From the NCBI RefSeq assembly GCF_024259515.1, contig NZ_JANBWE010000003.1, forward strand, positions 124,001 to 188,000: a DNA stretch of 64,000 bases, in the 5' to 3' direction. Source of the stretch: Salirhabdus salicampi (GTDB lineage Bacteria; Bacillota; Bacilli; Bacillales; Alkalibacillaceae). The position numbers and the translations under genes are program-made. Below are positions 25,988 through 35,905 of the stretch, piece by piece (position 1 is the first letter of the stretch; the number at the start of each line of letters is the position of its first letter). The notes below the pieces were generated by a model. It was not told the origin of the DNA, searched no databases, and saw only the letters and a program-made list of their open reading frames with translations.

Positions 25988-28030
25988 TTAAGGTTGTACT
26001 TGTGTGTTTTCCTTTCGTTGCTCACTTGGTCTTCGTGTTTGTACAAACCAAACAATTCCGATTAAAATTGCTCCAGCAATGTCAATGAAATTTCCTGGCG
26101 CAATTAACATAAAACCGGCCGCAAACAATGCAAGTCTTTCCCACAATAAAGTTTTTCGTGCAAAATATCCCATTAAGGAACTACTAATACCCATCATACC
26201 TAGTAAGGCAGTAATAATGGCTATTGTAACGGTTAATACATTATAATCTCCCGCTAACACGAGGATTGGGTTAAATACAAACATATAAGGGATGATAAAG
26301 GCAGCAATAGCCAACTTAACTGCCGTCACCCCAGTTTTAAACGGATTCGATCGGGCAATACCTGCACCTGCGTATGCGGCTAAACATACAGGAGGAGTGA
26401 TATCTGCCACAATACCGAAATAAAACACAAATAAATGTACGGCAATCATTTCAAGGCCAAATCCGTTAATCAATGCTGGTGCCGCTACGGTAGCTGTAAC
26501 TACATAGTTTGCGGTTGTTGGTAGTCCCATTCCAAGAATAATACAAGCAATCATTGTAAAGAACAGAGCCAACGGTAGTATGCCGCTAGACAAGGCAATA
26601 ATGGCATTGGCAAATTTCCCACCTAAACCAGTAATTCCTACAACACCTACAATAATACCAGCTGTTGCCACAGCGGCAATAACAGGGAGTGCTACTCGAG
26701 CACCTTGCTCTAACACATATAACGTTTTCTTAATACCCATGCGAGTATCTTTGCTTATCATACTAACAACATAAGCGACGACGATACCCATAATAGCCGC
26801 TCGCTGAGGTGTAAAACCTGAGAACAACGTTACGATAATCGCGATTAATGGGAGCAACATATATCCTCTGGAAAAGAACAGCTTTTTTGCATTTGGAAGC
26901 TTTTCTTTAGATAGTCCGTAAATTCCTTGCTTCTTCGCCTCAAAGTGAGCTCCCATAAAAATGCCGGAAAAATATAAAATTGCCGGAATTAAGGCTGCTA
27001 ACATAATCGTAGCATAAGTTGTTCCCGTATATTCGATCATAATAAAGGCTGCTGCACCCATTATTGGTGGCATTAACTGTCCGCCAGTAGATGCGGAGGC
27101 TTCCGCTGCTGCAGCGAATTCGGGCTTGAATCGTGCTTTCTTCATCATCGGAATAGTAAAAGACCCTGATGCAACAGTGTTTGCAATAGAACTGCCTGAA
27201 ACCATACCCTGTAATGCACTAGCTGTTACAGCCGCTTTAGCCGTACCCCCAGTAAACCGCCCTGTTAATGCAAAGGCTAGGTCGTTAAAAAATCTACCGA
27301 TACCTGAATTTACTAATAAAACACCAAATAATAGGAAGAGGAAAATAAATTTTGCGGAAACTTGAACAGGTATTCCAAATATACTATTTTCTCTAAACCA
27401 TAAGTCCGTAAAGACTTTTTCGAAGGAGAATCCGGCGTGTGCTAAGATTTGTGAGGGAATTAAGTTTCCGTACATGGCATAAGCGATAGCAATAACTCCA
27501 ACAATGACAATCGGTAATCCTACACATCTTCTGGTCGCTTCAAGTAGGAGTAATACTCCTAAAACTGCAACGATAACATCTAATGTTTCATAGCCATGTA
27601 TTCGAGCTCGTAAAATTTCATCAAATTTCATAATTTTATAATACCCAACAAAAATGGCCGTAAATGCAAGTGCTACGTCGTACCAAGGTACTCCTTTCTT
27701 GTGTAACCCTCTTTTCGCTGGATAGAGTAAGAAAATCAAGCCTAATGCCGTACCTACGTGTATAGCGCCTTGTATTTGTGATTGTAATATTCCGTAGTAA
27801 CCAGTATAAAGATGGAACAAGGTTAAATAAATACCAATAAAGGATACAACCCAAGCCCATTTACCAATATGCTTTCGGTATGCACTTTCTCGGTCATACT
27901 TCTCTAACAACTCTTCTGGATTTTTTAGTTCACCGTTTTCAGGAGTGATTTCTGGCTTAGTGCTATCCTCATCTAAATTCTGTCTGTTAGTGTACTTCGA
28001 GTTGTTTTTCTCAGTCACACCATTCACCAC
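25988..28030 (-). CDS. TRAP transporter fused small-large permease (DctQM fusion, TAXI type)
   Basis: 680 residues from GTG 28030 (GTG 28018, after AAAGGG, is an equally good start). A charged cytoplasmic N terminus of about 45 residues leads into four helices of the small-subunit type, then about twelve helices of the DctM type. Recognisable stretches are 'SALQGMVSGSSIANTVASGS', 'MPPIMGAAAFIM' and 'GMGLPTTANYVV', all typical of 4TM/12TM fusions used with TAXI receptors. These are sodium-driven secondary importers of organic acids or glutamate-like substrates. The receptor gene lies upstream, separated by a terminator that probably lowers permease expression relative to receptor. Confidence 0.92.
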   Translation of the reverse strand: MVNGVTEKNNSKYTNRQNLDEDSTKPEITPENGELKNPEELLEKYDRESAYRKHIGKWAWVVSFIGIYLTLFHLYTGYYGILQSQIQGAIHVGTALGLIFLLYPAKRGLHKKGVPWYDVALAFTAIFVGYYKIMKFDEILRARIHGYETLDVIVAVLGVLLLLEATRRCVGLPIVIVGVIAIAYAMYGNLIPSQILAHAGFSFEKVFTDLWFRENSIFGIPVQVSAKFIFLFLLFGVLLVNSGIGRFFNDLAFALTGRFTGGTAKAAVTASALQGMVSGSSIANTVASGSFTIPMMKKARFKPEFAAAAEASASTGGQLMPPIMGAAAFIMIEYTGTTYATIMLAALIPAILYFSGIFMGAHFEAKKQGIYGLSKEKLPNAKKLFFSRGYMLLPLIAIIVTLFSGFTPQRAAIMGIVVAYVVSMISKDTRMGIKKTLYVLEQGARVALPVIAAVATAGIIVGVVGITGLGGKFANAIIALSSGILPLALFFTMIACIILGMGLPTTANYVVTATVAAPALINGFGLEMIAVHLFVFYFGIVADITPPVCLAAYAGAGIARSNPFKTGVTAVKLAIAAFIIPYMFVFNPILVLAGDYNVLTVTIAIITALLGMMGISSSLMGYFARKTLLWERLALFAAGFMLIAPGNFIDIAGAILIGIVWFVQTRRPSEQRKENTQVQP

Positions 28031-28060
28031 CCTTTCCCAAAAAATGGAATAACGTTAGAA

Positions 28061-28089
28061 AAGGGCCGGACACACTGTGTCTGGCCCTT
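28061..28089 (-). terminator. partial terminator between TRAP receptor and permease
   Basis: Minus strand: AAGGGCCAGACACA pairs with TGTGTCCGGCCCTT, followed by TTCT. Such intergenic hairpins are common between highly expressed binding proteins and their permeases. Confidence 0.8.
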
Positions 28090-28117
28090 AATTCTTCTTA
28101 AGCTAATCTTGATAGAA

Positions 28118-29128
28118 TTATTTTAGATCGTCCAAGCTGTTAATACCTGTTGATTCACGAGTAATGATCTGCATAACCTCTGGATAAATATGACCGATAA
28201 AGGCAAAGTTTTCAACTGGCTTACCTTCAAAATCAGCTTCACCATTGTAAGCATTAAGTGCTGGTACGTGAACTGTCATACCAAGATCCATGTCTCCTTG
28301 CCCAATAGTAGCCAAGTTTTCAACAGATGCACCTGTTTCAGTAGCTGTAACTGTTACGCCATCGATATATTTCGTCCAAAGGTTCGCCATTTCTCCACCT
28401 AGTGGGTAGTAAGTACCACCTGCACTACCAGTACCTAGAACTAGTTGACTAGCTGTGTCTGTTGCACTTACGTCCGCAACTTCAGCATCAACTGTTAAAC
28501 CTTGTTCTTCGTAGTACTTTTTCGCACCAGGGTGAATTGGTAATCCTGGAAGACCGCTAAGGGCATTTTCAAGTGTCATATGAGCAGACTGTGCATGAGT
28601 ATTTTCGTCTGCATGCTCAACAGAAATACGTGCTAATTCATATGCTACCTCTTCGCTAATTGTATCGGTGTTACCAACAAGGATTGCATATGCCGTAACC
28701 GTTTGCACATCCTCTTCTAAAAAGTCATAAGCATCTGAAGAAATAGTATATCCGAAATAGCCAAGGTTTTCTTCTACATATGCAACAGCTTCATCAGAGA
28801 GCCCGATTAATTTTGCATCACCAGAAGTAGCTTGCAAGTCGTTTACACTACCAGCTGGAAGCCCTAATAGGCCGAACGAAACATCAATGTTCCCGTCTTG
28901 TAGTCCATCTTTTGCATTACCAAAACCTTCTTCATAAGCAGAGAAGTCATCTTCGCCTAACTCGTAAGCTTCAAGGATAACTTTTGCAGCTGCTTGTGTA
29001 CCACTACCAGCAGGTCCGATAGCTACGTTTGCATTTCCGCCACCGGTACCATCTTCGCTGTTTCCACCACACGCGGCTAATACAAGAGCCATAATGGATA
29101 CTAGCATTAAAGTAATAGTCTTTTTCAT
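28118..29128 (-). CDS. TAXI-family TRAP solute-binding lipoprotein, apparently circularly permuted
   Basis: 336 residues; GGGGG precedes the ATG. Lipoprotein signal with lipobox LAAC (Cys20) and a short Gly/Asn linker. The family order is reversed. Residues 35-210 (NVAIGPAGSGTQ... to LPIHPGAKKYYEEQG) are the part that normally ends a TAXI receptor. A new linker of about 17 residues follows. Residues 229-336 (LVLGTGSAGGTYYPLGG... to INSLDDLK) are the part that normally comes first. The protein stops exactly at the 'DLK' hinge that usually runs into 'GKxVAIGxxGSGT'. Total length is normal for the family and nothing seems missing. It delivers substrate to the fused permease downstream. See finding. 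Confidence 0.88.
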   Translation of the reverse strand: MKKTITLMLVSIMALVLAACGGNSEDGTGGGNANVAIGPAGSGTQAAAKVILEAYELGEDDFSAYEEGFGNAKDGLQDGNIDVSFGLLGLPAGSVNDLQATSGDAKLIGLSDEAVAYVEENLGYFGYTISSDAYDFLEEDVQTVTAYAILVGNTDTISEEVAYELARISVEHADENTHAQSAHMTLENALSGLPGLPIHPGAKKYYEEQGLTVDAEVADVSATDTASQLVLGTGSAGGTYYPLGGEMANLWTKYIDGVTVTATETGASVENLATIGQGDMDLGMTVHVPALNAYNGEADFEGKPVENFAFIGHIYPEVMQIITRESTGINSLDDLK

Positions 29129-29495
29129 TATTATCTCCCCCTCTTAATATGTAATGATTTCCAACAGTATTATAAAGTCCCATTGGATGTGCAAGTGCAA
29201 AATTTTATGGACTAGCACTTTACATAATATATTACCATATAAATGAATTTTGTGAAATATTGTGTAAATATTTTAAGTGAGGATGAATTTGTATTAAGAT
29301 TGCTAGACGTTGCTATTACTGTGTTTTTCTCTTAAATATTTTATAATACAAATATTAAAATTATGTTAAAAATGTTTATTTTTGGATTTCACTCTCTTTA
29401 TAGCTTGTTTACATATTTATAAATAATTTTTCAAATGCTTTTTGTGAAACTGGGAATGTTAATGGTGTGATGCAAGAACACGAGGAGGACCAGGA
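29129..29495. other. divergent intergenic region, AT-rich
   Basis: It holds the start regions of the TAXI receptor (minus; a TATAAT lies at 29169-29174 with no clear -35) and the APC permease (plus). No coding frame, riboswitch or strong hairpin is visible. Confidence 0.4.
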
Positions 29496-30836
29496 ATGAA
29501 GTCACAAAAAGCAAACGGAAACAAACACAACATGAAATGGTGGCAATTATCCCTGTTTGGTGTTGGATGTACGATTGGTACAGGCTTCTTTTTAGCCTCA
29601 AGTATTGGCATAAAGCTTGGTGGGCCATCGGTACTCATTGCATTTTTGTTAGCAGGGTTAGCAACGTATTTTGTATTTGATGCCTTGTCTAAAATGACAG
29701 CAAATGATCCTCAAAAAGGTGCTTTTCGTTATTATGGAAAAAAAGCGTATGGCCATTGGGCTGGCTTTAGTATTGGTTGGGCATACTGGTCCTCAGAAAT
29801 GTTAATTATGGGAAGTCAGTTAACTGCACTTTCCATTTTCACTCGTTTTTGGTTTCCGAATATTCCTCTTTGGATCTTCGCCATCATATATGCTGTATTA
29901 GGTCTTATTGTTTTATTAGCAGGAGGAAAGAAATTAAGTAAGTTAGAAAACGTATTTGCAGTCATGAAAATTGGTGCGATTTTAATGTTTATCGTGATTG
30001 GCGTTGTTTTCTTATTCGGTTTTGTTGACGGTGAAAAGCCGATCGAGGTAAAAAAGACGATGAACGATTTCTTTTCTCCTGGGTTTATGGGATTTTGGTC
30101 TAGCATGATATTTGCCTTTTACGCCTTTGGAGGCATAGAAGTCATGGGTCTTATGGCAACAGAATTAAAGGAACCGAAGGAGGCCCCGAAATCAGGCAGA
30201 GCAATGCTATTGTTACTTACGATCATATATATTTTATCATTGGGACTAGCTCTTCTATTAGTACCTTGGAAAAAGTTCGGTACCGAGGACAGTCCATTTG
30301 TCACTGTATTAGAAACCTTTAATTTAACATTTATATCCCATGTTTTTAATGGTGTTCTCATTATTGCCGGTTTCTCAACGATGGTTGCCGCTTTCTATGG
30401 TGTAACGACCATTTTAGTTTCTTTAGCTGAGGATGGCGATGCACCACACCTATTTGCGAAAAAAGGAAAGCTTGCCATTCCTATCCCGGCTTTAGCTTTA
30501 CTTGTTGTTGGCTTAATCGCATCTATTGTTATGGCTCTCGTTTTACCGAAAAAAATTTATGAATATGTTACGACAGGAGCAGGATTAATGCTCTTATATA
30601 ACTGGTTTTTCATCTTGCTATCAGCCCAAAGATTAAATGATCCTAATACGAAGGAGAAAGTAAAAAATATAGCAGGTATGGGATTGATTTTATTCGGTGT
30701 GTCAGGTACGTTAGTTGACGGAATAAACCGGCCAGGCTTTTTTATTAGTATGGGTATCGTTCTTCTAATTGGGATTGTTGTATGGTTTATGTCACGCATA
30801 TGGAAACGAGAAAAGATGAATGAAGGAAAAATGTAA
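29496..30836 (+). CDS. APC-superfamily amino acid permease
   Basis: 446 residues; GAGGAGG precedes the ATG. Twelve membrane helices. The first carries the unwound substrate motif GVGCTIGTGFF, typical of APC-family importers of amino acids by proton symport. 'FAFYAFGGIEVMGLMATELKEPK' in helix 6 and the following loop are equally characteristic. The substrate cannot be assigned; cationic amino acids are possible given the lysine genes nearby. Its 3' end overlaps the oppositely read LysE-type gene by 45 bases. Confidence 0.88.
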   Translation: MKSQKANGNKHNMKWWQLSLFGVGCTIGTGFFLASSIGIKLGGPSVLIAFLLAGLATYFVFDALSKMTANDPQKGAFRYYGKKAYGHWAGFSIGWAYWSSEMLIMGSQLTALSIFTRFWFPNIPLWIFAIIYAVLGLIVLLAGGKKLSKLENVFAVMKIGAILMFIVIGVVFLFGFVDGEKPIEVKKTMNDFFSPGFMGFWSSMIFAFYAFGGIEVMGLMATELKEPKEAPKSGRAMLLLLTIIYILSLGLALLLVPWKKFGTEDSPFVTVLETFNLTFISHVFNGVLIIAGFSTMVAAFYGVTTILVSLAEDGDAPHLFAKKGKLAIPIPALALLVVGLIASIVMALVLPKKIYEYVTTGAGLMLLYNWFFILLSAQRLNDPNTKEKVKNIAGMGLILFGVSGTLVDGINRPGFFISMGIVLLIGIVVWFMSRIWKREKMNEGKM

Positions 30837-31454
30837 AATTTCTTGTACACCTTGAATGCCGAAGTAAATGCCAAACCCAATTAACACGATTCCCGATAAT
30901 ACACCAATGTATGAAAGCGTACGTGCTTTTAACCACTTTCGAAAGCCGCTGGATACGGTAGCCATTGTAATGTCCCATAAAAGTAACCCGATTATAATCG
31001 CACTGCTGAAAATAAATAAATCTTTCGTACCATAAGATGCAGCTGTTTTGGCAAGTACTGCACCATAGATCCCTAACCAAAAAATAATCGTTAATGGATT
31101 GGCGATGGACATAAGGAAGCCTGATAAAAAGGATTGGGATAATGGCTCCTTCTTTCGTTCATTACTCATGCCTAACTTATGGGAACTGGTGAGACTCTCA
31201 ATTCCAGTGTAAAGAAGGATGAAACAGCCAAACAGCCATAAAAACGATTTTACGAATGGTGTATTAATGACATGGGCTACCCCTAAATAGACAATTAACA
31301 TATAAATAATATCAGCTAAAACGGCCCCTAATCCTACGAGCCAAGAGTGAAGGAAACCGTTACGAACTCCACGATCAATTTGTGCTGCATTTACAGGACC
31401 AATTGGTGCAGCTAAAGATAAACCTAACAATATATAACTGATGAATATACCCAT
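30792..31454 (-). CDS. LysE/RhtB-family amino acid exporter
   Basis: 220 residues from ATG 31454 (AAGGGGTG six bases upstream); the 38-residue upstream extension has no site. Six helices with the family start 'SLAAPIGPVNAAQIDRG', the 'VGLGAVLADIIYMLIVYLG' second helix and 'MSIANPLTIIFWLG'. LysE-type proteins export basic or neutral amino acids when internal levels rise. Convergent and overlapping with an importer gene, so the two transcripts share antisense 3' ends with no terminator between. Confidence 0.87.
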   Translation of the reverse strand: MGIFISYILLGLSLAAPIGPVNAAQIDRGVRNGFLHSWLVGLGAVLADIIYMLIVYLGVAHVINTPFVKSFLWLFGCFILLYTGIESLTSSHKLGMSNERKKEPLSQSFLSGFLMSIANPLTIIFWLGIYGAVLAKTAASYGTKDLFIFSSAIIIGLLLWDITMATVSSGFRKWLKARTLSYIGVLSGIVLIGFGIYFGIQGVQEILHFSFIHLFSFPYA

Positions 31455-31590
31455 TTCTTCACCCCTTAAAAAATGCTTGTCTTCAAATTTGTATTCAAAA
31501 GGAGCAGCTTGTACGACTAATTTTTTTCTGAATAAAACGAATTCGTATGAAACAGCCGTTACGGACAAAAATAAGATAGAGGTGATGGCT

Positions 31591-31857
31591 GTGGAGGTTA
31601 ATGAAAGGTTAGAAATTGTTCTGAAGGCTGTGCGTGAGGCAGAGCAGGCTGTAATTGAATCGCAAGCAAATAATAGCCCTCAACAGTTTCAAAGAGCTGA
31701 ACAGTTGCTCATGAGCGCACAAAAAATGATCAATGCTCTACAAAAGGGCCCGATAAAAGAACAACTGGAAACGAATGTACAGTTTCGTCATGCTAAAGAA
31801 TTGCTGAAACATTTACATGAGGCCCAGCAATCACTTGAAACAGGGTATTTTTCGTAA
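31591..31857 (+). CDS. small helical protein of unknown function
   Basis: 88 residues from GTG 31591 (GAGGTG six bases upstream; ATG 31585 overlaps the end of that site). Entirely helical and Gln/Glu/Ala-rich ('VREAEQAVIESQ', 'LHEAQQSLETGYF'), with no cysteine or membrane segment. It resembles small Bacillus cytosolic proteins of unknown function. Divergent from the LysE-type gene. Confidence 0.65.
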   Translation: MEVNERLEIVLKAVREAEQAVIESQANNSPQQFQRAEQLLMSAQKMINALQKGPIKEQLETNVQFRHAKELLKHLHEAQQSLETGYFS

Positions 31858-31949
31858 TCATTTTAATCAAATGTGAAAGAATAATTTCACTAAATAGCTT
31901 ATTTCATTTAAAATAGAAAAAGTATGAAAAGGAAGGAGTTGAACAGCAA

Positions 31950-33359
31950 ATGTCAAAACAGCAAATTGGCGTTGTCGGCGTCGGCGTTATGGGTAAAAGC
32001 TTAGCGTTAAACTTCGAAAGCAAAGGGTACCCTGTTGCCTTATATGACATTTCAAAAGAAACAATAGATGAAATCCTGGAAGAGCATCGTGAGAAAAACC
32101 TAGTAGGTACATACGATGTACAGGAATTTATAAACTCACTAGAAAAGCCTCGGAAAATTATGCTTATGGTAAATGCAGGTGAAATTACGGATAAAGCTAT
32201 TGATTCCTTACTTCCCCACTTAGATGAAGGAGATATTTTAATTGACGGCGGGAATACATATTTTGAAGATACAATGCGCAGAAATAAGCGTTTAGCTGAA
32301 AAGGGAATTAATTTCATTGGGGCAGGTGTGTCTGGTGGAGAAGAGGGTGCATTAAAAGGTCCTTCTATTATGCCTGGTGGCCAAAAAGAGGCCTATGAAA
32401 AAGTCCACCATATGCTCGAAGGTATTTCCGCTAAAGTAAACGGTGAACCATGTTGTAACTATATTGGACCAGATGGAGCAGGTCACTATGTAAAAATGGT
32501 CCACAATGGTATTGAGTATGGTGATATGCAGTTAATATGTGAAGCATATTTCTTCTTAAAGCAAACTCTCCAACTTTCAGCAGAAGAATTCCATGAAATT
32601 TTCAGTGAATGGAATAAAGGAGAATTAGACAGTTACTTAGTTGAGATCACAGCAGATATCTTTACGAAAAAAGATGATGAAACAGGTAAACCCCTTGTTG
32701 ATGTTATATTAGATACTGCAGGCCAAAAAGGTACTGGTAAATGGACAAGTCAAAGTGCTTTAGACTTAGGAGTACCGTTACCAATTATTACAGAGTCCGT
32801 ATTTGCTCGTTTTATCTCTGCATTGAAAGATGAACGTGTAAATGCAAGTGGTGTTCTTAATGGACCACAAGATAAACCTGAAGTGCCAATGGATAAAGAA
32901 GAGCTAATAGAGGCTGTTCGCCAAGCGCTTTATATGAGTAAAATTGTTTCCTATGCCCAAGGGTTTACGCAGCTTCGGTCAGCATCAGAGGAATACGGTT
33001 GGGACCTGGATTTTGGAAGTATTGCTATGCTTTGGCGTGGCGGTTGCATCATACGGGCACGCTTCTTACAAAATATTAAAGAGGCATATGATAATAATGA
33101 AAATTTACCAAACTTGCTTCTTGACCCATACTTTAAAGAAATTGTAGAGTCTTATCAACATTCATTACGAAAAATTATCGCTGTTGCCGTTGAACAAGGT
33201 GTTCCAGTACCGGCCTTTTCAGCAGCAATTTCATACTACGATAGTTACCGGACAGCTACATTACCAGCAAACTTATTGCAAGCTCAACGTGATTATTTTG
33301 GTGCTCACACGTACAAGCGAATTGATAAAGAAGGTACGTTCCATACGAAATGGTATTAA
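31950..33359 (+). CDS. gnd: 6-phosphogluconate dehydrogenase, decarboxylating
   Basis: 469 residues; AAGGAAGGAG precedes the ATG. Rossmann motif [15 protein letters not shown], the family signature '[21 protein letters not shown]' region, and the catalytic Lys/Asn region [16 protein letters not shown] are all intact. The length is standard. It makes ribulose 5-phosphate and reduces NADP in the pentose phosphate pathway. It is convergent with zwf, the first enzyme of the same pathway, with a cyclase-like gene between. Confidence 0.95.
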   Translation: MSKQQIGVVGVGVMGKSLALNFESKGYPVALYDISKETIDEILEEHREKNLVGTYDVQEFINSLEKPRKIMLMVNAGEITDKAIDSLLPHLDEGDILIDGGNTYFEDTMRRNKRLAEKGINFIGAGVSGGEEGALKGPSIMPGGQKEAYEKVHHMLEGISAKVNGEPCCNYIGPDGAGHYVKMVHNGIEYGDMQLICEAYFFLKQTLQLSAEEFHEIFSEWNKGELDSYLVEITADIFTKKDDETGKPLVDVILDTAGQKGTGKWTSQSALDLGVPLPIITESVFARFISALKDERVNASGVLNGPQDKPEVPMDKEELIEAVRQALYMSKIVSYAQGFTQLRSASEEYGWDLDFGSIAMLWRGGCIIRARFLQNIKEAYDNNENLPNLLLDPYFKEIVESYQHSLRKIIAVAVEQGVPVPAFSAAISYYDSYRTATLPANLLQAQRDYFGAHTYKRIDKEGTFHTKWY

Positions 33360-33362
33360 TAA

Positions 33363-33390
33363 AAAAACGGAGCCAATTGGCTCCGTTTTT
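33363..33390. terminator. bidirectional terminator between gnd and the cyclase gene
   Basis: Perfect palindrome AAAAACGGAGCCAA with its complement, T-runs on both strands. Confidence 0.9.
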
Positions 33391-33409
33391 TACTATAACT
33401 AAATCTTTT

Positions 33410-34027
33410 TTATGCTTGTTCAAATAGGAGCACACGTGCAGGAGATGCGTCCGTACCTAGTAATTTTAATGGAGCAGCTACCATGTCGTATGTACCCTCT
33501 TCCACTTCTCTGAACGTTAACCCTTCAATCACGATAATATTACTCGCAAATAGTGTCTTATGTGTCGGGTGACCTGGTTGAGCTCTTTCAACACCTAAAG
33601 CATCAATCCCCACTCCGCGTATGCCTTTCTCGGCTAAATATTTTGCGCCACTTTCTGCTAAGTAAATAAAATTAAAGTTAAATTCATCATCAAAGGAGTT
33701 CTTCGTTTTAAATAAAACGAAGTCCTCTTTTTCGATGTTTAATCCTGTTAGATGTTCTTCTTGAATGCCTTCTTCTACACTCGTTAGGTCAAACACTTTT
33801 GCTTCCCCAATTAAGCTTTGTAAATTAACGGCCTCAAACGTTTCCCCATCGTTTATCATATGCAATGGTGCATCAATATGGGTTCCTGTGTGCGCATCCA
33901 TTGTAATTGTAGATTCTGTTACATGTGCATTCGTTACCTTTTTAAATTTAGGTTGTTTCTCTGGCTTGTTTTTATAAACAGGCATACCTTCATAAACAGG
34001 AACTGTAATATCATATACTTTTTTCAT
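33410..34027 (-). CDS. cyclase/kynurenine-formamidase-like metal hydrolase
   Basis: 205 residues; GAGGAGG precedes the ATG. The metal motif HTGTHIDAPLH (about residues 46-56) and a later His/Glu-bearing segment place it in the cyclase family with bacterial kynurenine formamidase, which hydrolyses amide or lactone-like bonds using zinc. No tryptophan-catabolic gene is nearby. It lies 24 bases after zwf, so cotranscription suggests a role around sugar metabolism or a generic detoxifying hydrolase. Exact substrate unknown. Confidence 0.8.
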   Translation of the reverse strand: MKKVYDITVPVYEGMPVYKNKPEKQPKFKKVTNAHVTESTITMDAHTGTHIDAPLHMINDGETFEAVNLQSLIGEAKVFDLTSVEEGIQEEHLTGLNIEKEDFVLFKTKNSFDDEFNFNFIYLAESGAKYLAEKGIRGVGIDALGVERAQPGHPTHKTLFASNIIVIEGLTFREVEEGTYDMVAAPLKLLGTDASPARVLLFEQA

Positions 34028-34051
34028 GCTATCTTCCTCCTCTATGAGTAG

Positions 34052-35551
34052 TTAGATTGAATAAGAGCCCCCATCAATAATTGGCCACCATTTAAAACCA
34101 TCTTTCGCCAATAATTGTTCAGACTCTTCAGGCCCCATTGAACCTGATTTATAGCCTGGAATGTGTCCACCTTTTTCCCAAGCTTTTGAGATGACATCAA
34201 CGAATTGCCAAGAAAGGGAAACTTCGTCCCAGTGTGTAAAGTTTGTAGCATCCCCTTGAATCGCATCATGAAGTAACTTTTCATATGCTTCAGGTGTATT
34301 CACCCCATCGATACAATTGTTGCAGTAATCGAGTTTCACCGGTGTTGTGAGGCCAGTTGCATCCACTTTTTTCCCGTTTAACACGAGAGAGATCCCTTCG
34401 TCAGGTTGAATATGAATGATTAACAAGTTAGGGTGCATCTGGTCTTCTTCTTTATAGTATAAGTTCATTGGTAACTCTTTAAATTGGATCACAATTTTTG
34501 TAGACTTTTCGGTCATACGTTTACCAGTGCGAATATAGATTGGTACTCCTGCCCAGCGGAAGTTATCAATCATCAATTTTCCAGCTACAAACGTTTCTGT
34601 AATAGACTCTGGGTCTACGTTTGGTTCACTGCGATAACCTGGAACTTCTTCGCCCTTAATTTCTCCGGGCGCGTACTGACCACGTACGAAATAGTTGTCC
34701 ACTTCCTCAACGGAAATGGGCCTTAACGCTCGCAATGCCTTAATTTTCTCACTGCGAATTTCCTCCGTTGTGAGACGAATTGGTGGTTCCATCGCGAGTA
34801 GAGAAACCATTTGTAGCATATGGTTTTGAACCATATCACGTAGAGCTCCAGCATGGTCATAATAACCACCACGATCCTCTACTCCTAGTGATTCACTTGA
34901 TGTAATTTGTATATTTGAAATGTACCGGTTGTTCCATAGTGGTTCGAAAATCGCATTTGCAAAGCGAATGACTTCAATGTTTTGAACCATTTCTTTTCCT
35001 AAGTAATGATCGATTCGGTAAATTTCATCTTCCCGAAACGCTTCCCGAATTTCATCATTCAACTGTTCGGCAGATGGTAAGTCATGTCCGAAAGGTTTTT
35101 CGATAATGAGGCGGTTCCATCCTTTTTCGTTTGTAACCCCTTCGGACTTTAAGCTGGATGCAATTGTACCGAAAAACTTCGGAGCCATTGCCATGTAAAA
35201 CATACGGTTACTTGGGATATGGTACTCTTCTTCTAAGTTATGTAGTAATGCGTTTAAGTTTTGATAGGAGCGTTTATCGGTAACATCAAATGCTAAATAG
35301 CGGAAATGCTCAAGGAATTCGTCAATATCGTCCCCGATTTCAACCTTAGATTCTTTGATTGAATTTAACACATTTTCTTGGAAAAACTCATCGCTCCATT
35401 CTCTGCGTGCGACACCGACAACGGCAAAATTATGGCAAATTTCCCCTTTTTTATATAGGTTATATATAGATGGGAAAAGTTTTCGTTTTGCTAAATCCCC
35501 AGTTGCTCCAAATATTACGAGTGTGCAATAGCCATCACTTTTATTATCCAC
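34052..35551 (-). CDS. zwf: glucose-6-phosphate 1-dehydrogenase
   Basis: 499 residues from GTG 35551 with GAGG upstream. NADP motif 'IFGATGDLAKRKLFP', the active-site motif RIDHYLGKE at about 178-186, and 'GVPIYIRTGKRM' are intact. First oxidative step of the pentose phosphate pathway; supplies NADPH. gnd lies on the opposite strand beyond the cyclase gene, the pairing seen in B. subtilis. Confidence 0.96.
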   Translation of the reverse strand: MDNKSDGYCTLVIFGATGDLAKRKLFPSIYNLYKKGEICHNFAVVGVARREWSDEFFQENVLNSIKESKVEIGDDIDEFLEHFRYLAFDVTDKRSYQNLNALLHNLEEEYHIPSNRMFYMAMAPKFFGTIASSLKSEGVTNEKGWNRLIIEKPFGHDLPSAEQLNDEIREAFREDEIYRIDHYLGKEMVQNIEVIRFANAIFEPLWNNRYISNIQITSSESLGVEDRGGYYDHAGALRDMVQNHMLQMVSLLAMEPPIRLTTEEIRSEKIKALRALRPISVEEVDNYFVRGQYAPGEIKGEEVPGYRSEPNVDPESITETFVAGKLMIDNFRWAGVPIYIRTGKRMTEKSTKIVIQFKELPMNLYYKEEDQMHPNLLIIHIQPDEGISLVLNGKKVDATGLTTPVKLDYCNNCIDGVNTPEAYEKLLHDAIQGDATNFTHWDEVSLSWQFVDVISKAWEKGGHIPGYKSGSMGPEESEQLLAKDGFKWWPIIDGGSYSI

Positions 35552-35905
35552 GTTAAATCCTCGCTTTCATTAGTTAATGTCATTGACATAAGAACAACCA
35601 TACCATTTATCCTTAGGATGTCAACAAAGTACCAGCATTATCCATTTCTTCAGTCAATATAAAAAACGACTACAATCGTACTAGTAGTCGAAATCTTATT
35701 CCCCTTATTTTTAAAAATGCCCTTAATACGTCATTTTATAAAAAGTTTTCAGATCAACAGTACTTTGTTTTCATCGATGCACGTTAATGATTGTCCTTTC
35801 ATATTTTAAACGATACTCAACCATTTTCACAAATGGTAATGCTCATATTACTTAATAAAAGTGTTAATTAGAATCCTAGCCCCATCGAGGGGCTAAGTTC
35901 TTTCC
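35552..35905. other. intergenic stretch with two hairpins
   Basis: 35661-35690: CGACTAC / GTAGTCG followed by TTTTTT on the minus strand, a good terminator. 35875-35897: TAGCCCC / GGGGCTA just after the adenine deaminase remnant. No coding frame between them is supported. Confidence 0.55.
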
